From NCBI GenBank assembly GCA_013822345.1, contig PNKH01000040.1:1-60381 (forward strand): 60,381 nucleotides of DNA, read 5' to 3'. This document shows positions 25,801-33,843 of this stretch, piece after piece. A model generated the notes under the pieces. It saw nothing but the letters and a program-made list of their open reading frames with translations. It ran no database searches and was not told the DNA's origin. Origin of the DNA: Isosphaera sp. GTDB taxonomy: Bacteria; Planctomycetota; Planctomycetia; Gemmatales; Gemmataceae. The first letter of the stretch is position 1, and every line of letters starts with the position of its first letter. The translations under genes were made by a program, and so were the position numbers.

Positions 25801-26237
25801 GTGCTCTACTACCTCGACACGGTGGTCGTCATCTACGCGGTCGAGGGCGTGGCCGTCAACCAGCAGCGGGCGACCAACCACATCGGGGCGTTGGAGCGGG
25901 CCGGGCACCGGTTCGCGGTCAGCGACCTGACGCGCACGGAGTGCCTGGTCCCGGTCCTCGGCCCGGGGGCCGGCCAGCGGCGTCGGACTTCCTCCGCTTC
26001 TTCCACGGCCCGAACGTCCGGACCGTCCCGCTGACCGCCGCGGCCTGCGCCCGGGCCGCGGCGATCCGGGGCAGTTGGTACTACCCCGCGGCGAGCCCAC
26101 AGGTCCAGCCGAGGCGGTACGGGTTGGCCGACGCCCTCCACCTCGCCGCCGCGATCGAGTCCGGCTGCGACCGCTTCCTGACCAACGACGGGCAACTGGC
26201 GAACTTCACGGACTTGGCGGTCGAGGAGTTGCCGTGA
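25801..26237 (+). pseudogene. Frameshifted PIN-domain toxin (VapC-like)
   Basis: The first frame, from GTG 25801, reads MLYYLDTVVVIYAVEGVAVN and SDLTRTECLVPVLGPGAG, with the catalytic Asp and Glu of the PIN fold. At about 25970-25985 the natural reading moves to another frame: ASDFLRFFHGPNVRTVPLTA, then YGLADALHLAAAIESGCDRF and LTNDGQLANF to the TGA at 26237. Both halves are clearly one VapC protein. The region is 437 bases, one short of a multiple of three, with a G5 run in the break zone, so a single lost base accounts for it. If real, the toxin is dead and the antitoxin is free. Confidence 0.7.
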
Positions 26238-26280
26238 CCGACGGACCCCGGTCGCGGGCCGGCGGACCGCAGCGTGCGGC

Positions 26281-26562
26281 CTACTTCCCCACCGCCCGCT
26301 CGCCGGTTAGCAGAGGCACGTCCTGGTAGCACTCGTCCGGGTTGCAGTTCCCGGTGAGGGCGTCGAGGGTGCCGAGCAGGATCTGGTCGGCGTCCTCGGT
26401 CAGGACGGCGGACGTGCGGACGGCCCGTGCCAGCGGCAGGAGGGCGGCGAACACCTCGGCCGTCGTCCGCCCGGCGGCCAGTCGGGACCGCACGAGCCGG
26501 TCCAACTCCCCGGCCGGGTCGGCGGACGTGACCGCCGCACGGACCTCGTCAACCGTCATCAT
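26281..26562 (-). CDS. Small hypothetical protein, 93 aa, second of a coupled pair
   Basis: ATG at 26562 (ATGATG) overlaps the stop of the upstream gene (ATGA). Sequence MMTVDEVRAAVTSADPAGEL, then LVRSRLAAGRTTAEVFAALL and LDALTGNCNPDECYQDVPLL. Mostly helical with a C-terminal Cys-containing loop. No family recognised. Tight coupling with a 134-residue partner suggests the two work as a complex. Confidence 0.55.
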   Translation of the reverse strand: MMTVDEVRAAVTSADPAGELDRLVRSRLAAGRTTAEVFAALLPLARAVRTSAVLTEDADQILLGTLDALTGNCNPDECYQDVPLLTGERAVGK

Positions 26563-26963
26563 GGCCCGTCCCCTTCTGGAACTCGCTGCCAGTGGTCCCG
26601 CGTCCCGGTCAGTGCCCGCTGGTACTCGGCCAGCGGCAGGTCGCGGGCCGGCCTGATGACCGCGTGCGGCGGGCGGTCCGGTTCGACCGCCAGGTCCCCG
26701 CCGAGCACCGCCCCGGGATTGTCGTCCGGCACGTCGAGCACCCACAGCACGAACTCGTCACCCGCCGGCTGCGGAACCCGGGTCGCGTCGGCGTTGACCG
26801 ACATCCCCTTGGGTGCGGCCGCCGGGACCACGTCCGTCGGCAGGGCGGCGTCCACGTCGGACCGACCCGGCTTCCCCTTCGGCCGGACGCCGAGCATCCC
26901 GAACCGGTCGCCGGCGAGCGGCTTGCCGTCCGCGGCGGCGAGCATCCGGCGGTACAGCTTCAC
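26559..26963 (-). CDS. Hypothetical protein, 134 aa, first of a coupled pair
   Basis: Starts MKLYRRMLAAADGKPLAGDR, continues FGMLGVRPKGKPGRSDVDAA and ends in PHAVIRPARDLPLAEYQRAL. No signal peptide or membrane segment. The GMLGVRP segment near the start is distinctive but I cannot assign a family. It overlaps the 93-residue gene by four bases and has only an 82-base gap to the HD gene upstream. Confidence 0.55.
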   Translation of the reverse strand: MKLYRRMLAAADGKPLAGDRFGMLGVRPKGKPGRSDVDAALPTDVVPAAAPKGMSVNADATRVPQPAGDEFVLWVLDVPDDNPGAVLGGDLAVEPDRPPHAVIRPARDLPLAEYQRALTGTRDHWQRVPEGDGP

Positions 26964-27045
26964 GGGCGACGCGCTCCGGCGGGCACCGGACTACCTCCAG
27001 CTTACCGGCGGCCCCGGCCCGCGCGAAGCCGGTCGTGAGGACCGA

Positions 27046-27552
27046 TCACCCGACCCCCCACGCCGCGAGCACCTCGGCCGGGGCGTGCCAGCCGACCGCC
27101 CGGGGGCGTGACCACGGCAGCAGGGCGCGGGCGGCGTCGGTGCAGAGGCGGTCCGGCTCCGGGGTGATGCCGACCCGGCCGAGGTCGAGCCGGTCCGCGT
27201 CCCAGCACGCCAGCAGGGTCGGGTCGCCGGCCGTGTGCCCGTCGGTGTGGAGCCGGCACGCCTCGAACAGCAGGTCGAACCGGGCGTCGTCGAGGTGGAC
27301 GAGGGACCCGCGGAGGGACCGGGCGAGTTCCCCGCCGCGGAGGCCGTGCCCGGGGTCCCAGTCCCCGTTGACCCGGCGGCTGTCGTGGAACACGGCGAAC
27401 AGGGTGACCACCTCGCAGTCGGCCCCGGTGGCGTCGGCCACCCGCAGCCCGTTCTCGAGCACCCGGGCCCAGTGGGCGACGCCGTGGGCACCCCGCCGCC
27501 GCAGGGCGTACCCGCGGAGGACCGCGCCGAGGATCGCCGCCAGGTCGTGCAT
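27046..27552 (-). CDS. HD-domain protein (putative metal-dependent phosphohydrolase)
   Basis: 168 residues from ATG 27552; a GTG at 27561 that overlaps the upstream stop (GTGA) is an alternative adding three residues. Contains HGVAHWARVLENGL, the adjacent His-Asp pair in LFAVFHDSRRVNGDWDPGHG, and a later LLFEACRLHTDGHT and LACWDADRLDLGRVG, matching the H...HD...D metal ligands of the HD superfamily. These enzymes hydrolyse nucleotides or phosphoesters. It is translationally linked to the UDG-like gene, which suggests a shared nucleic-acid or nucleotide task. Confidence 0.75.
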   Translation of the reverse strand: MHDLAAILGAVLRGYALRRRGAHGVAHWARVLENGLRVADATGADCEVVTLFAVFHDSRRVNGDWDPGHGLRGGELARSLRGSLVHLDDARFDLLFEACRLHTDGHTAGDPTLLACWDADRLDLGRVGITPEPDRLCTDAARALLPWSRPRAVGWHAPAEVLAAWGVG

Positions 27553-27557
27553 GTCGG

Positions 27558-28241
27558 TCACCCGCCGTCCGACGAAGGTGCGGTGGCGGCACCGTTGCGG
27601 TCTCCGCCCCGCTTTTCCTGGAGTTTGATTACGATCTTCCGCCAACTCTCCTTCGCTTTCGGACTCGCGCCGCGCGGAGGGGCCGCCGCGTCCACCTCGA
27701 CCAGATCACGCCACTCGCGCAACCGGCCCGCCGCCTTCCTCCCAAGAGCCACGACGAGCGCCCGAGGAAACAGCCCGAGTTGGGCCTCGAGGTAACGGTC
27801 GCGACACTCCCGCCCCACCGCTACGGGGACCGGCCCACACTCGTTCTCGGCCGAGCACAGGACTGACTCGGTTATCCAGGCGCGACGCATCTGCTCGTCA
27901 AAGTCCGCTCCCGAAAAGCAGGAGTCCAGGATGAAGCGGACGTTTCGGTGGAACAAGTCCTTACCGCTCTTGTGGCAGTTGTACGCATACGCACACGCCG
28001 ACCGGAGTTGGTCCGCGGGAGACCCCTTCGGGGCGTGAACCTCACCGGGATGGGGATCCCCCGGCTCGGCACAAACCAGCACGAGCTCGACCTCTTCGAG
28101 GGAGCCGGTCGCCCCGCAGAAGCCACGCGGTACGTGCCCCTGTTCCGGACTCCAGCGCATGCGGCGGCAGGTCCCTGCGAATGCCGGGCAAGGAGCGTAC
28201 GCGGCCAAGAGAGTCGTCACGAGGTCGGGATGAAGCTCCAT
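27558..28241 (-). CDS. Uracil-DNA glycosylase superfamily-like protein
   Basis: 227 residues. Has the outline of the UDG fold: a GHVPRGFCGATG loop, strand VELVLVCAEPGDPHPGE (motif 1 position), then WITESVLCSAENECG, a Cys plus aromatic pattern, and FPRALVVALGRKAAGRL, which matches the 'P..ivaLG..A' strand of family 4/5 UDGs. Cysteines at the N-terminus (APCPAFAGTCRRM) could bind metal, but no full Fe-S set is evident. Base composition is lower in GC than the flanking genes, hinting at transfer. Assignment is from motif pattern only and activity is unproven. Confidence 0.5.
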   Translation of the reverse strand: MELHPDLVTTLLAAYAPCPAFAGTCRRMRWSPEQGHVPRGFCGATGSLEEVELVLVCAEPGDPHPGEVHAPKGSPADQLRSACAYAYNCHKSGKDLFHRNVRFILDSCFSGADFDEQMRRAWITESVLCSAENECGPVPVAVGRECRDRYLEAQLGLFPRALVVALGRKAAGRLREWRDLVEVDAAAPPRGASPKAKESWRKIVIKLQEKRGGDRNGAATAPSSDGG

Positions 28242-28286
28242 CGCATTCGTACTCCAGGTCGCGATCGCCCGCGCCGCCTGACGCCG

Positions 28287-29204
28287 TTACCCGACGAACT
28301 GCTCCAGGAACTTCCGGCTCTGCCGCAGCGCCCGCCGGCGGTCGGCCAGCGACTCCTCGTACGCCCGGTCCTCCACCTCCACGCACACCGGACCCGAATA
28401 CCCCGCGTCCGTCAGCGCCGCGAAGAACTCCCCCCACCGCACGTCCCCCAGCCCCGGCAGCTTCGGGATGTGCCACCCCAACCCCAAAGCCCCCACCTCG
28501 TACAACCGGTCGCGGTCGATCCGCTCGTCCTTCGCGTGGACGTGCACCAGGTACTTCCCGAACTCCCGCACCGCCCGCCCGCAGTCGATGAACTGCCACA
28601 CCAGGTGCGACGGGTCGAAGTTCAGCCCCACCACCCCCTCGGCCGCCGCGTCGAACGTCCGGAACAGCTCCCGCCACACCGCCGGGCTGCTCGCCACGTT
28701 CTTCCCGCCCGGCCACTCGTCGTCCGAGAACAGCATCGGGCAGTGCTCGATCCCCACCCGCACCCCCGCCGCCTTCGCCTCCGACACCACCGGCAGCCAC
28801 ACCTCCGGCACCGCCGCCAGGTTCGCCGACACCCCCTTCGTGTGGTCCCGGCCGACGAACGTGTTCACCACGTTCACCCCGATCCGCGGGGCCGCCCGGA
28901 TCACCTTCTTCAGGTGCTCGACCACCGTCTGCCGGTGGGCCGCGTCGGCGTCCAGCGGGTTCGGGTAGTACCCCAGCCCGGAGACCCGCACCCCGTGCAG
29001 CGCGACCAGGTCCCGCACCCGCCCCGCCTTCTCCTCGGTGAAGTCGGACACGTCCAGGTGCGTCACCCCGGCGTACCGCCGGTCCGCCTTCCCCGGCGGC
29101 CAGCACATCAGCTCGACGCACGGGAACCCCTCGTCCGCCGCGAACGCCAGCACCTCCTCCAGCGTCAGGTCGCCGAGGATCGCGGACACGAACCCGAGTT
29201 GCAT
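28287..29204 (-). CDS. Sugar phosphate isomerase/epimerase (xylose-isomerase-like TIM barrel)
   Basis: 305 residues from ATG 29204, GAGGAG upstream. Begins MQLGFVSAILGDLTLEEVLA, and has the TIM-barrel landmarks CVELMCWPPGKADRR, GVRVGIEHCPMLFSDD (metal-binding Glu), VGLNFDPSHLVWQ (Asp/His), YLVHVHAKDERID and GPVCVEVEDRAYEES. These ligands bind a divalent metal in AP-endonuclease-2-like isomerases. It is downstream of a Gfo/Idh/MocA dehydrogenase on the same strand, a common pairing for oxidation and epimerisation of inositols or sugars. Confidence 0.88.
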   Translation of the reverse strand: MQLGFVSAILGDLTLEEVLAFAADEGFPCVELMCWPPGKADRRYAGVTHLDVSDFTEEKAGRVRDLVALHGVRVSGLGYYPNPLDADAAHRQTVVEHLKKVIRAAPRIGVNVVNTFVGRDHTKGVSANLAAVPEVWLPVVSEAKAAGVRVGIEHCPMLFSDDEWPGGKNVASSPAVWRELFRTFDAAAEGVVGLNFDPSHLVWQFIDCGRAVREFGKYLVHVHAKDERIDRDRLYEVGALGLGWHIPKLPGLGDVRWGEFFAALTDAGYSGPVCVEVEDRAYEESLADRRRALRQSRKFLEQFVG

Positions 29205-29220
29205 GGTAAGAACTCCTCGC

Positions 29221-29271
29221 GGTGGGGCAGACATTCTTGTCTGCCCGGCAGGCAGGAATGCCTGCCCCACC
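29221..29271. repeat. Imperfect 25-bp inverted repeat in the isomerase/oxidoreductase operon
   Basis: Arms 29221-29245 and 29247-29271 (GGTGGGGCAGACATTCTTGT against its near-complement) pair with three mismatches. It starts 17 bases upstream of the isomerase ATG and ends 11 bases beyond the stop of the oxidoreductase, so it separates two co-directional genes. Confidence 0.65.
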
Positions 29272-29282
29272 TGGAACTACTT

Positions 29283-30425
29283 CTAAACGGTGACCCAGCG
29301 CTGCTCCCGGTGGCTCGTCAGCACCGCCTCGCACACCTGCACCTCGCGGTGCCCGTCGGCGAACGTCGGGACGAGCGGGTTCGGCTCCCCGCTCGCCACC
29401 GCCCCGTACACCGCCCGGTACAACTGCTTGAACGTGTCCGGGAACCCCTCCGCGTGCCCGCCCGGGTAGTTCGCGTACGGCCGGACCGCCGCCGACAGTA
29501 GCGCCGGGTCCCGTCCCAACGCCTCGTTCGCCCGGTCCCGGTGGCCGACGTGCAACACGTTCGGCTCCTCGCTGTCCCACGCCAGCGCCGCCTTCGACCC
29601 GGCCAGGTCGAACCGCAGGGCGTTCTTCCGCCCCGCCGTCACCTGCGACACCGTGAGACACCCGCGTGCCCCGCCGCGGAACCGCACCAGCACCGACGCG
29701 TAATCCTCCGTCGTGACGGCGACCGGCTCCGCCGGCCGGTCCTTCGCCGCCGACCCGGTGAACGTCTCGCTCCCGCCGGCCGGCCGCCGCCGCACCGGGT
29801 GGACCGTCCGCAGGTCGGCACACACCGCCTCCACCTCCAACCCCGTCACGAACGTCACCAGGTCGAGCCAGTGGGTGCCGATGTCGGCGACCGCCCGCAG
29901 CGCCCCGCCGGCGTCCGCCGACACCCGCCAGTTGAAGTCGGTCGGGTACAGCAGCCAGTCCTGCAGGTACGAACCGGTGACGTGGTACACCTCGCCGATG
30001 TCCCCGGCCCGCGCCCGCTCCCGCGCCTCCAGGCACAGCGGGTAGAACCGGACGTTGTAGTTCACCGCCGTCACCTGCCGCGGGTGCGCCGCCGCGAGCC
30101 GCACCAACTCCGCCGTCTCCGCCGCGGTCATCGCCAGCGGCTTCTCGCACACGACGTGCTTCCCGGCCGCCAGCGCGGCCTGGCACTGCCCGAAATGGTC
30201 GCGATTCGGGGTCGCCAGGTGGACCACCTCGGCCGCCGGGTCGGCGAGCAGGTCGGCGAACGCCGCGTACCCCTTCTCGACCCCCAGGGCGTCGGCCGCT
30301 GCCCGACTCTTGTCCGGCGACGACCCGAGCACCCCGACGACGCGGTGCCCGAGCCGGCGGATCGCTTCGATGTGAACCGGCCCGATGAACCCGGTCCCGG
30401 CCACCGCCGCCCCGATCACTCTCAT
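29283..30425 (-). CDS. Gfo/Idh/MocA-family oxidoreductase
   Basis: 380 residues, ATG 30425 with GGGGAG upstream. N-terminal Rossmann fold with GTGFIGPVH (10-18), the invariant EKPLA (94-98), and the C-terminal half with SADAGGALRAVADIGTHWLD, whose D-x-x-x-H pair is catalytic in this family. Uses NAD(P) to oxidise sugars or inositols. Operon partner of the isomerase gene 78 bases downstream. Confidence 0.9.
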   Translation of the reverse strand: MRVIGAAVAGTGFIGPVHIEAIRRLGHRVVGVLGSSPDKSRAAADALGVEKGYAAFADLLADPAAEVVHLATPNRDHFGQCQAALAAGKHVVCEKPLAMTAAETAELVRLAAAHPRQVTAVNYNVRFYPLCLEARERARAGDIGEVYHVTGSYLQDWLLYPTDFNWRVSADAGGALRAVADIGTHWLDLVTFVTGLEVEAVCADLRTVHPVRRRPAGGSETFTGSAAKDRPAEPVAVTTEDYASVLVRFRGGARGCLTVSQVTAGRKNALRFDLAGSKAALAWDSEEPNVLHVGHRDRANEALGRDPALLSAAVRPYANYPGGHAEGFPDTFKQLYRAVYGAVASGEPNPLVPTFADGHREVQVCEAVLTSHREQRWVTV

Positions 30426-30527
30426 CCGGTTCTCCCCGGTTCTCGCCTGGACTCGCCGCCCGGCGCGGTCGATACTAACGGAAGAACCGCCCGGCGGAAA
30501 CAGACCACCCGAATTGGGGGGACGGCG

Positions 30528-31376
30528 ATGCGGCACCGGAACCGGCTGGCGTGGGCGGTGGTCGGCGTCCTCGGGCTGACGGCCGGCCCGGCGGCCGCCC
30601 AGCAGATCGGCGGGATCAACACCGGCGGCGGTGGGGGCCTCGGCGGCGGGGGCCAGGGCGGCGGTGGGCTCGGCGGGGGCGGGTTGGGCGGCCAGTCGAT
30701 GGGCGGGGCGGCCGGCGGCTCGACCGGCAGCTTCCAGTCCATCCAGATCCAGGCCCCGCCGCAGATCACCGCCCCGACCGGGAGCAACGCCGGGGCCCTG
30801 AGCCAGTCGAACTTCCTGTCCGGGTACTACACCAACCCGATGGCGATGGGCCTCATCACCAACACCGGGATGGGGGCCGGCGGCACCGTCTCCGGGCCCG
30901 GGTTCGGCACCCCGCTGTTCGGCAACGCCCCGTCCGGCGGCGGGACGATCGGGTTCGCCGGGAACCAGACGACCGGGACCGGGGTCGCCCGGCAGACCGG
31001 GGCGGCCGGCCTCGGCAGCCTCGGCGGGCAGCGGTCCGGCCTCGGCGGGACCGGCCTGGCCAGCAACACGTCCGCGGTGGTGGTCCCGCTCCCGGTCCAG
31101 TTCTCGTTCCCGACCATGCCGGCGTTCCCGACCGCCCCGGCCGCCGCCCCGCAGCTGCGGGCCGACATCACTGGCATGCTCGCCCGGTCCGCCGGGGCGA
31201 TCAGCAACCCGGCCGGGGTGCAGGTCCTGACCGAGGCCGGCGCCGTCGTCCTCCGCGGGGCGGTCGCCAGCCCGGACGAGGCCCGGCTGGTCGAGGGGAT
31301 GGTCCGCCTCACCCCCGGGGTCCGGGCCGTCCGGAACGAGCTGACGTTCCCCACGGCGGCCGTGCTCCCGCGGTGA
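30528..31376 (+). CDS. Secreted Gly-rich protein with C-terminal BON-like domain
   Basis: 282 residues. Signal peptide (RHRNRLAWAVVGVLGLTAGP), then a long Gly-rich region (GGGGGLGGGGQGGGGLGGGG) and a Gly/Thr/Pro linker. The last ~75 residues (LRADITGMLARSAGAISNPA, VLTEAGAVVLRGAVASPDEA, GMVRLTPGVRAVRNELTFP) fit a BON domain, which binds phospholipid or other envelope ligands. Located in the periplasm or envelope. It is divergent from the oxidoreductase, with 102 bases between. Confidence 0.75.
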   Translation: MRHRNRLAWAVVGVLGLTAGPAAAQQIGGINTGGGGGLGGGGQGGGGLGGGGLGGQSMGGAAGGSTGSFQSIQIQAPPQITAPTGSNAGALSQSNFLSGYYTNPMAMGLITNTGMGAGGTVSGPGFGTPLFGNAPSGGGTIGFAGNQTTGTGVARQTGAAGLGSLGGQRSGLGGTGLASNTSAVVVPLPVQFSFPTMPAFPTAPAAAPQLRADITGMLARSAGAISNPAGVQVLTEAGAVVLRGAVASPDEARLVEGMVRLTPGVRAVRNELTFPTAAVLPR

Positions 31377-31449
31377 CCGACCCCGTTTAGCCGCGACCCG
31401 GAGGCGCGCTCCCCTCCGCCGACTCCGGGTCGCGGCTAAACGGGGTCGG
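31377..31449. terminator. Family E inverted repeat, copy 2 (27-bp perfect arms)
   Basis: Arms 31377-31403 and 31423-31449, 19-base loop, starting at the base after the BON-gene stop. Core CGTTTAGCCGCGACCCGGAG. The inner part is shared, in opposite orientation, with 20,077-20,140. Confidence 0.75.
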
Positions 31450-31497
31450 TCAGGGGCGTAGAATGCGGGTGAGCCCCCGTTCCCCGCGAGGCCCCCG

Positions 31498-31920
31498 ATG
31501 GGCGGCGTCAACCCGTACATCCGCAAGGTCCCGCTCACCCCCCCCGACCGGCCATTCAAGGTCACCTTCGTCGACGAGGAGACCGGCGCGTCGACCACCT
31601 ACCTGGTGGACCCGGCTACCTTCCCGTACGGGCACATCGGGCTGGACGGGAGTCTGCTGGCGATCGCCGAGGAGGCCGGGGTCGAGATCAACCACACCTG
31701 CGGCGGGGTGTGCGCCTGCTCCACCTGCCACGTCTACGTCACCGGCGGGGCGAAGTCCTGCCCGGCGGCGACCGAGGACGAGGAGGACCAGCTCGACACC
31801 GCCCCGGCCCTCACCCCCGACTCCCGGCTCGCATGCCAGTGCGTCCCGGACGGGTCGGCGGACGTGGTGGTCGTCGTCCCGAAGTGGAACCGGAACCAGG
31901 TCAAGGAAGGGCACCACTGA
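31498..31920 (+). CDS. [2Fe-2S] ferredoxin, adrenodoxin type
   Basis: 140 residues with the cluster ligands CGGVCACSTC (C68, C74, C77 in C-x5-C-x2-C) and a final Cys in LACQCVPDG (C113/C115). The length and YEEDQLDTA-like acidic loop (TEDEEDQLDTAPALTPDSRL) agree with adrenodoxin-type ferredoxins. It may pass electrons to a P450, a hydroxylase or iron-sulfur assembly proteins; no iscS or hscA is next to it. A TAGAAT box lies at 31459-31464. Confidence 0.9.
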   Translation: MGGVNPYIRKVPLTPPDRPFKVTFVDEETGASTTYLVDPATFPYGHIGLDGSLLAIAEEAGVEINHTCGGVCACSTCHVYVTGGAKSCPAATEDEEDQLDTAPALTPDSRLACQCVPDGSADVVVVVPKWNRNQVKEGHH

Positions 31921-31927
31921 TTCGCCC

Positions 31928-32043
31928 GTTGCCAGTGGCCAGTGGCCAGTTGTTGGGGCCGGCCGGGCCGTTCTCGCTCGACCCCGGTCCGTTCAGGCAC
32001 CCCACCCACTCAGCCCTTCAACTGGCCACTGGCGACCGGCAAC
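31928..32043. repeat. Inverted repeat after the ferredoxin gene
   Basis: Arms 31928-31951 and 32020-32043 pair over 24 bases with two mismatches (core CAGTGGCCAGTT, with the CAGTGGC unit also repeated in tandem), 68-base spacer. It starts 8 bases after the ferredoxin stop. The related GTGGCCAGTGGGGAGTGG arms at 33,276 share the GGCCAGTGG word. Confidence 0.65.
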
Positions 32044-32124
32044 GTAGTGGCATGCCGTTCGCAAACGGCGTATGATCCAGTTACGTTCCCGGTTCGACAG
32101 CCACCCCTCCCGCGAGGACCCGCC

Positions 32125-33267
32125 ATGCGCCGCCGGATGGTCGCACCGCTCGCTTTCGCCGCGGCCGCCGCCCTGCTGCTGCCCCCGTCCGCTCCCCGGT
32201 CCGGGGCCCAGGACCCGCCGCCCCCGCCGGCCCCGGTCGAGGAGACGTTCCTGACCGCCGACGGGGTCAAGCTCCGCGGGCTGTTCCACAAGTCGGCCAA
32301 GAACCCGGTGACCGACCCGGTGGTGATCCTGCTGTACCCGCCCGGGACGGGCAACGACATGACCAAGGGGGAGTGGAAGAGCCTCGCCGGGAAGCTCCAG
32401 ACCGAGGGGTACCACGTCTTCCGGTTCGACTGGCGGGGGCACGGGAAGAGCACCGACATCAGGGACACGAAGGAGTTCTGGACGAACCCGTGGACCGGGC
32501 CGGCGAACAACAAGTTCATCTTCGGGGCGAACAAGAAGCCGCTGAAGAACGACCTGTTCATGAAGGACCTGGGGGCGAACGCGGTCAAGTACGCCCCGGT
32601 CCTGTTGAACGACCTGGCCGCCGCCCGGGCCCACCTGGACCAGAAGAACGACGCCGGGGACCTGAACACCAGCTCGGTCTACCTGATCGGGTCCGAGTCC
32701 GCCGCCACCGTCGGGTTCGCGTGGCTGACCGCCGAGTGGAACCGCCCGGCCGTCCACCCGGTGCTGCCCATGGGGCGGATGTACGGCGTCGTCCCGGAGC
32801 CGGACATCCAGGTCCGGTTGGAGGCCGGGGCGGACATCGCCGGGGCCGTCTGGCTGTCCGCCGCCCGGCCCGACACCGTCCCCGTCGCCACCGTCAAGGT
32901 GTGGACCAGCAAGCTCGCCCCGAAGCTCCGGGAGAACAACCCGATGCTGTTCCTGTACGGGGACAAGGACGCGAAGGGGAAGGCCCAGGCCGAGTTCTTC
33001 TTCAACGAGGTGCTGGTCGCCAACCCGCCCAAGGGGGCGACCCTCCAGAAGCTCGACCAGACGTTCCTCAAGGACATGAAGGGGACCAACCTGTCCGGGG
33101 CGGCCCTCCTCGGGAACGCCAAGGACATCGGGACCGAGCAGCGGATCGTCGCGTTCCTGAACGCGATCCAGGCGGAGCGGGCCAAGATCACCGTCAAGAA
33201 GCGGAACTACGCCTCCCCGTACTACATCGACCTGCGGGCGTTCGGGGTGATGCCGCCCGGGCTGTGA
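32125..33267 (+). CDS. Secreted alpha/beta-hydrolase-fold protein
   Basis: 380 residues with a signal peptide (RRRMVAPLAFAAAAALLLPP). The fold begins EETFLTADGVKLRGLFHKSA, has an oxyanion-type segment VVILLYPPGTGNDMTKGEWK, then VFRFDWRGHGKSTDI, and a nucleophile elbow at LIGSESAATVGF, probably G-x-S-x-A. Asp/His for the triad can be placed near LFLYGDKDAKGKAQ and the C-terminus but are not certain. Likely a periplasmic esterase or lipase-like enzyme; substrate unknown. Confidence 0.7.
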   Translation: MRRRMVAPLAFAAAAALLLPPSAPRSGAQDPPPPPAPVEETFLTADGVKLRGLFHKSAKNPVTDPVVILLYPPGTGNDMTKGEWKSLAGKLQTEGYHVFRFDWRGHGKSTDIRDTKEFWTNPWTGPANNKFIFGANKKPLKNDLFMKDLGANAVKYAPVLLNDLAAARAHLDQKNDAGDLNTSSVYLIGSESAATVGFAWLTAEWNRPAVHPVLPMGRMYGVVPEPDIQVRLEAGADIAGAVWLSAARPDTVPVATVKVWTSKLAPKLRENNPMLFLYGDKDAKGKAQAEFFFNEVLVANPPKGATLQKLDQTFLKDMKGTNLSGAALLGNAKDIGTEQRIVAFLNAIQAERAKITVKKRNYASPYYIDLRAFGVMPPGL

Positions 33268-33275
33268 CGCCGAAG

Positions 33276-33366
33276 AGTGGGCGGTGGCCAGTGGGGAGTG
33301 GACAGTCGAAGACGGCGGCCGAAACCCCTCTTCTGACTGTCCACTCCCCACTGGCCACCGCCCACT
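33276..33366. terminator. 32-bp perfect hairpin between convergent hydrolase and hisI genes
   Basis: Arms 33276-33307 and 33335-33366, 27-base loop, core GGCGGTGGCCAGTGGGGAG. It begins 8 bases after the hydrolase stop and its other arm overlaps the hisI stop codon (33365-33367) by two bases. A bidirectional terminator for the two converging genes is the simplest reading. Confidence 0.75.
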
Positions 33367-33745
33367 ACTTCCGGCCGTACACCGCCTTCGGGTCGAACAC
33401 CCGCTCCCCGACGACCGCCAACTCCCCGCCGTCGAGCTTGCGGAAGAAGCAGCTCGTGTACCCCTCGTGGCACGCCGCCCCGCCGACCTGCCGGACCTTC
33501 AGCAGGACGGTGTCGGCGTCGCAGTCGACGTACACCCCGGCCACCTCCTGGACGTGCCCGCTCTCCTCCCCCTTCCGCCACAGCCGCCCGCGGCTCCGGC
33601 TGAAGTACACCGCCCGGCCGGTCCGGACCGTCTCCTCGAACGCCTCCCGGTCCATCCACGCGAGCATCAGCACCTCGCCGGTGTCCGCGTCCTGGGCGAC
33701 CGCCGGGACCAGCCCGCCGGCCTTGTCGAAGTTCAGCGCGGTCAT
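33365..33745 (-). CDS. hisI: Phosphoribosyl-AMP cyclohydrolase
   Basis: 126 residues. Hallmarks: [20 protein letters not shown], the DCDAD metal motif (D74, D76, D78) and zinc cysteines C75, C92, C99 ([13 protein letters not shown]). It opens the adenine ring of PR-AMP in step three of histidine synthesis. Monofunctional length (about 110-130) with no HisE part. The histidine gene stands alone here, next to apt, instead of in a his operon. Confidence 0.95.
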   Translation of the reverse strand: MTALNFDKAGGLVPAVAQDADTGEVLMLAWMDREAFEETVRTGRAVYFSRSRGRLWRKGEESGHVQEVAGVYVDCDADTVLLKVRQVGGAACHEGYTSCFFRKLDGGELAVVGERVFDPKAVYGRK

Positions 33746-33843
33746 TGGTCATTCGTCCTCGGTCATGAGTCGTTGGTCGTTGGACGTCGGCCCGGCACCA
33801 GCCCGGGGCCGTGGCAAAGGACCAATGACCAAGGACCAATGAC
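33741..33843. repeat. Imperfect inverted repeat of CATTGGTC units between hisI and the 188-aa gene
   Basis: GTCATTGGTCATT at 33741 onward and AAGGACCAATGACCAAGGAC with CAATGAC up to 33843 are imperfect complements, each made of repeated ATTGGTC/GACCAAT words. The right end touches the stop of the 188-residue gene and the left end covers the hisI start. Confidence 0.5.

Noticed and set aside
25801-26237. Programmed frameshift in the PIN gene
   Set aside because: No slippery heptamer with a downstream pseudoknot was seen, and the same one-base loss affects three other genes, so decay or sequencing error is likelier.
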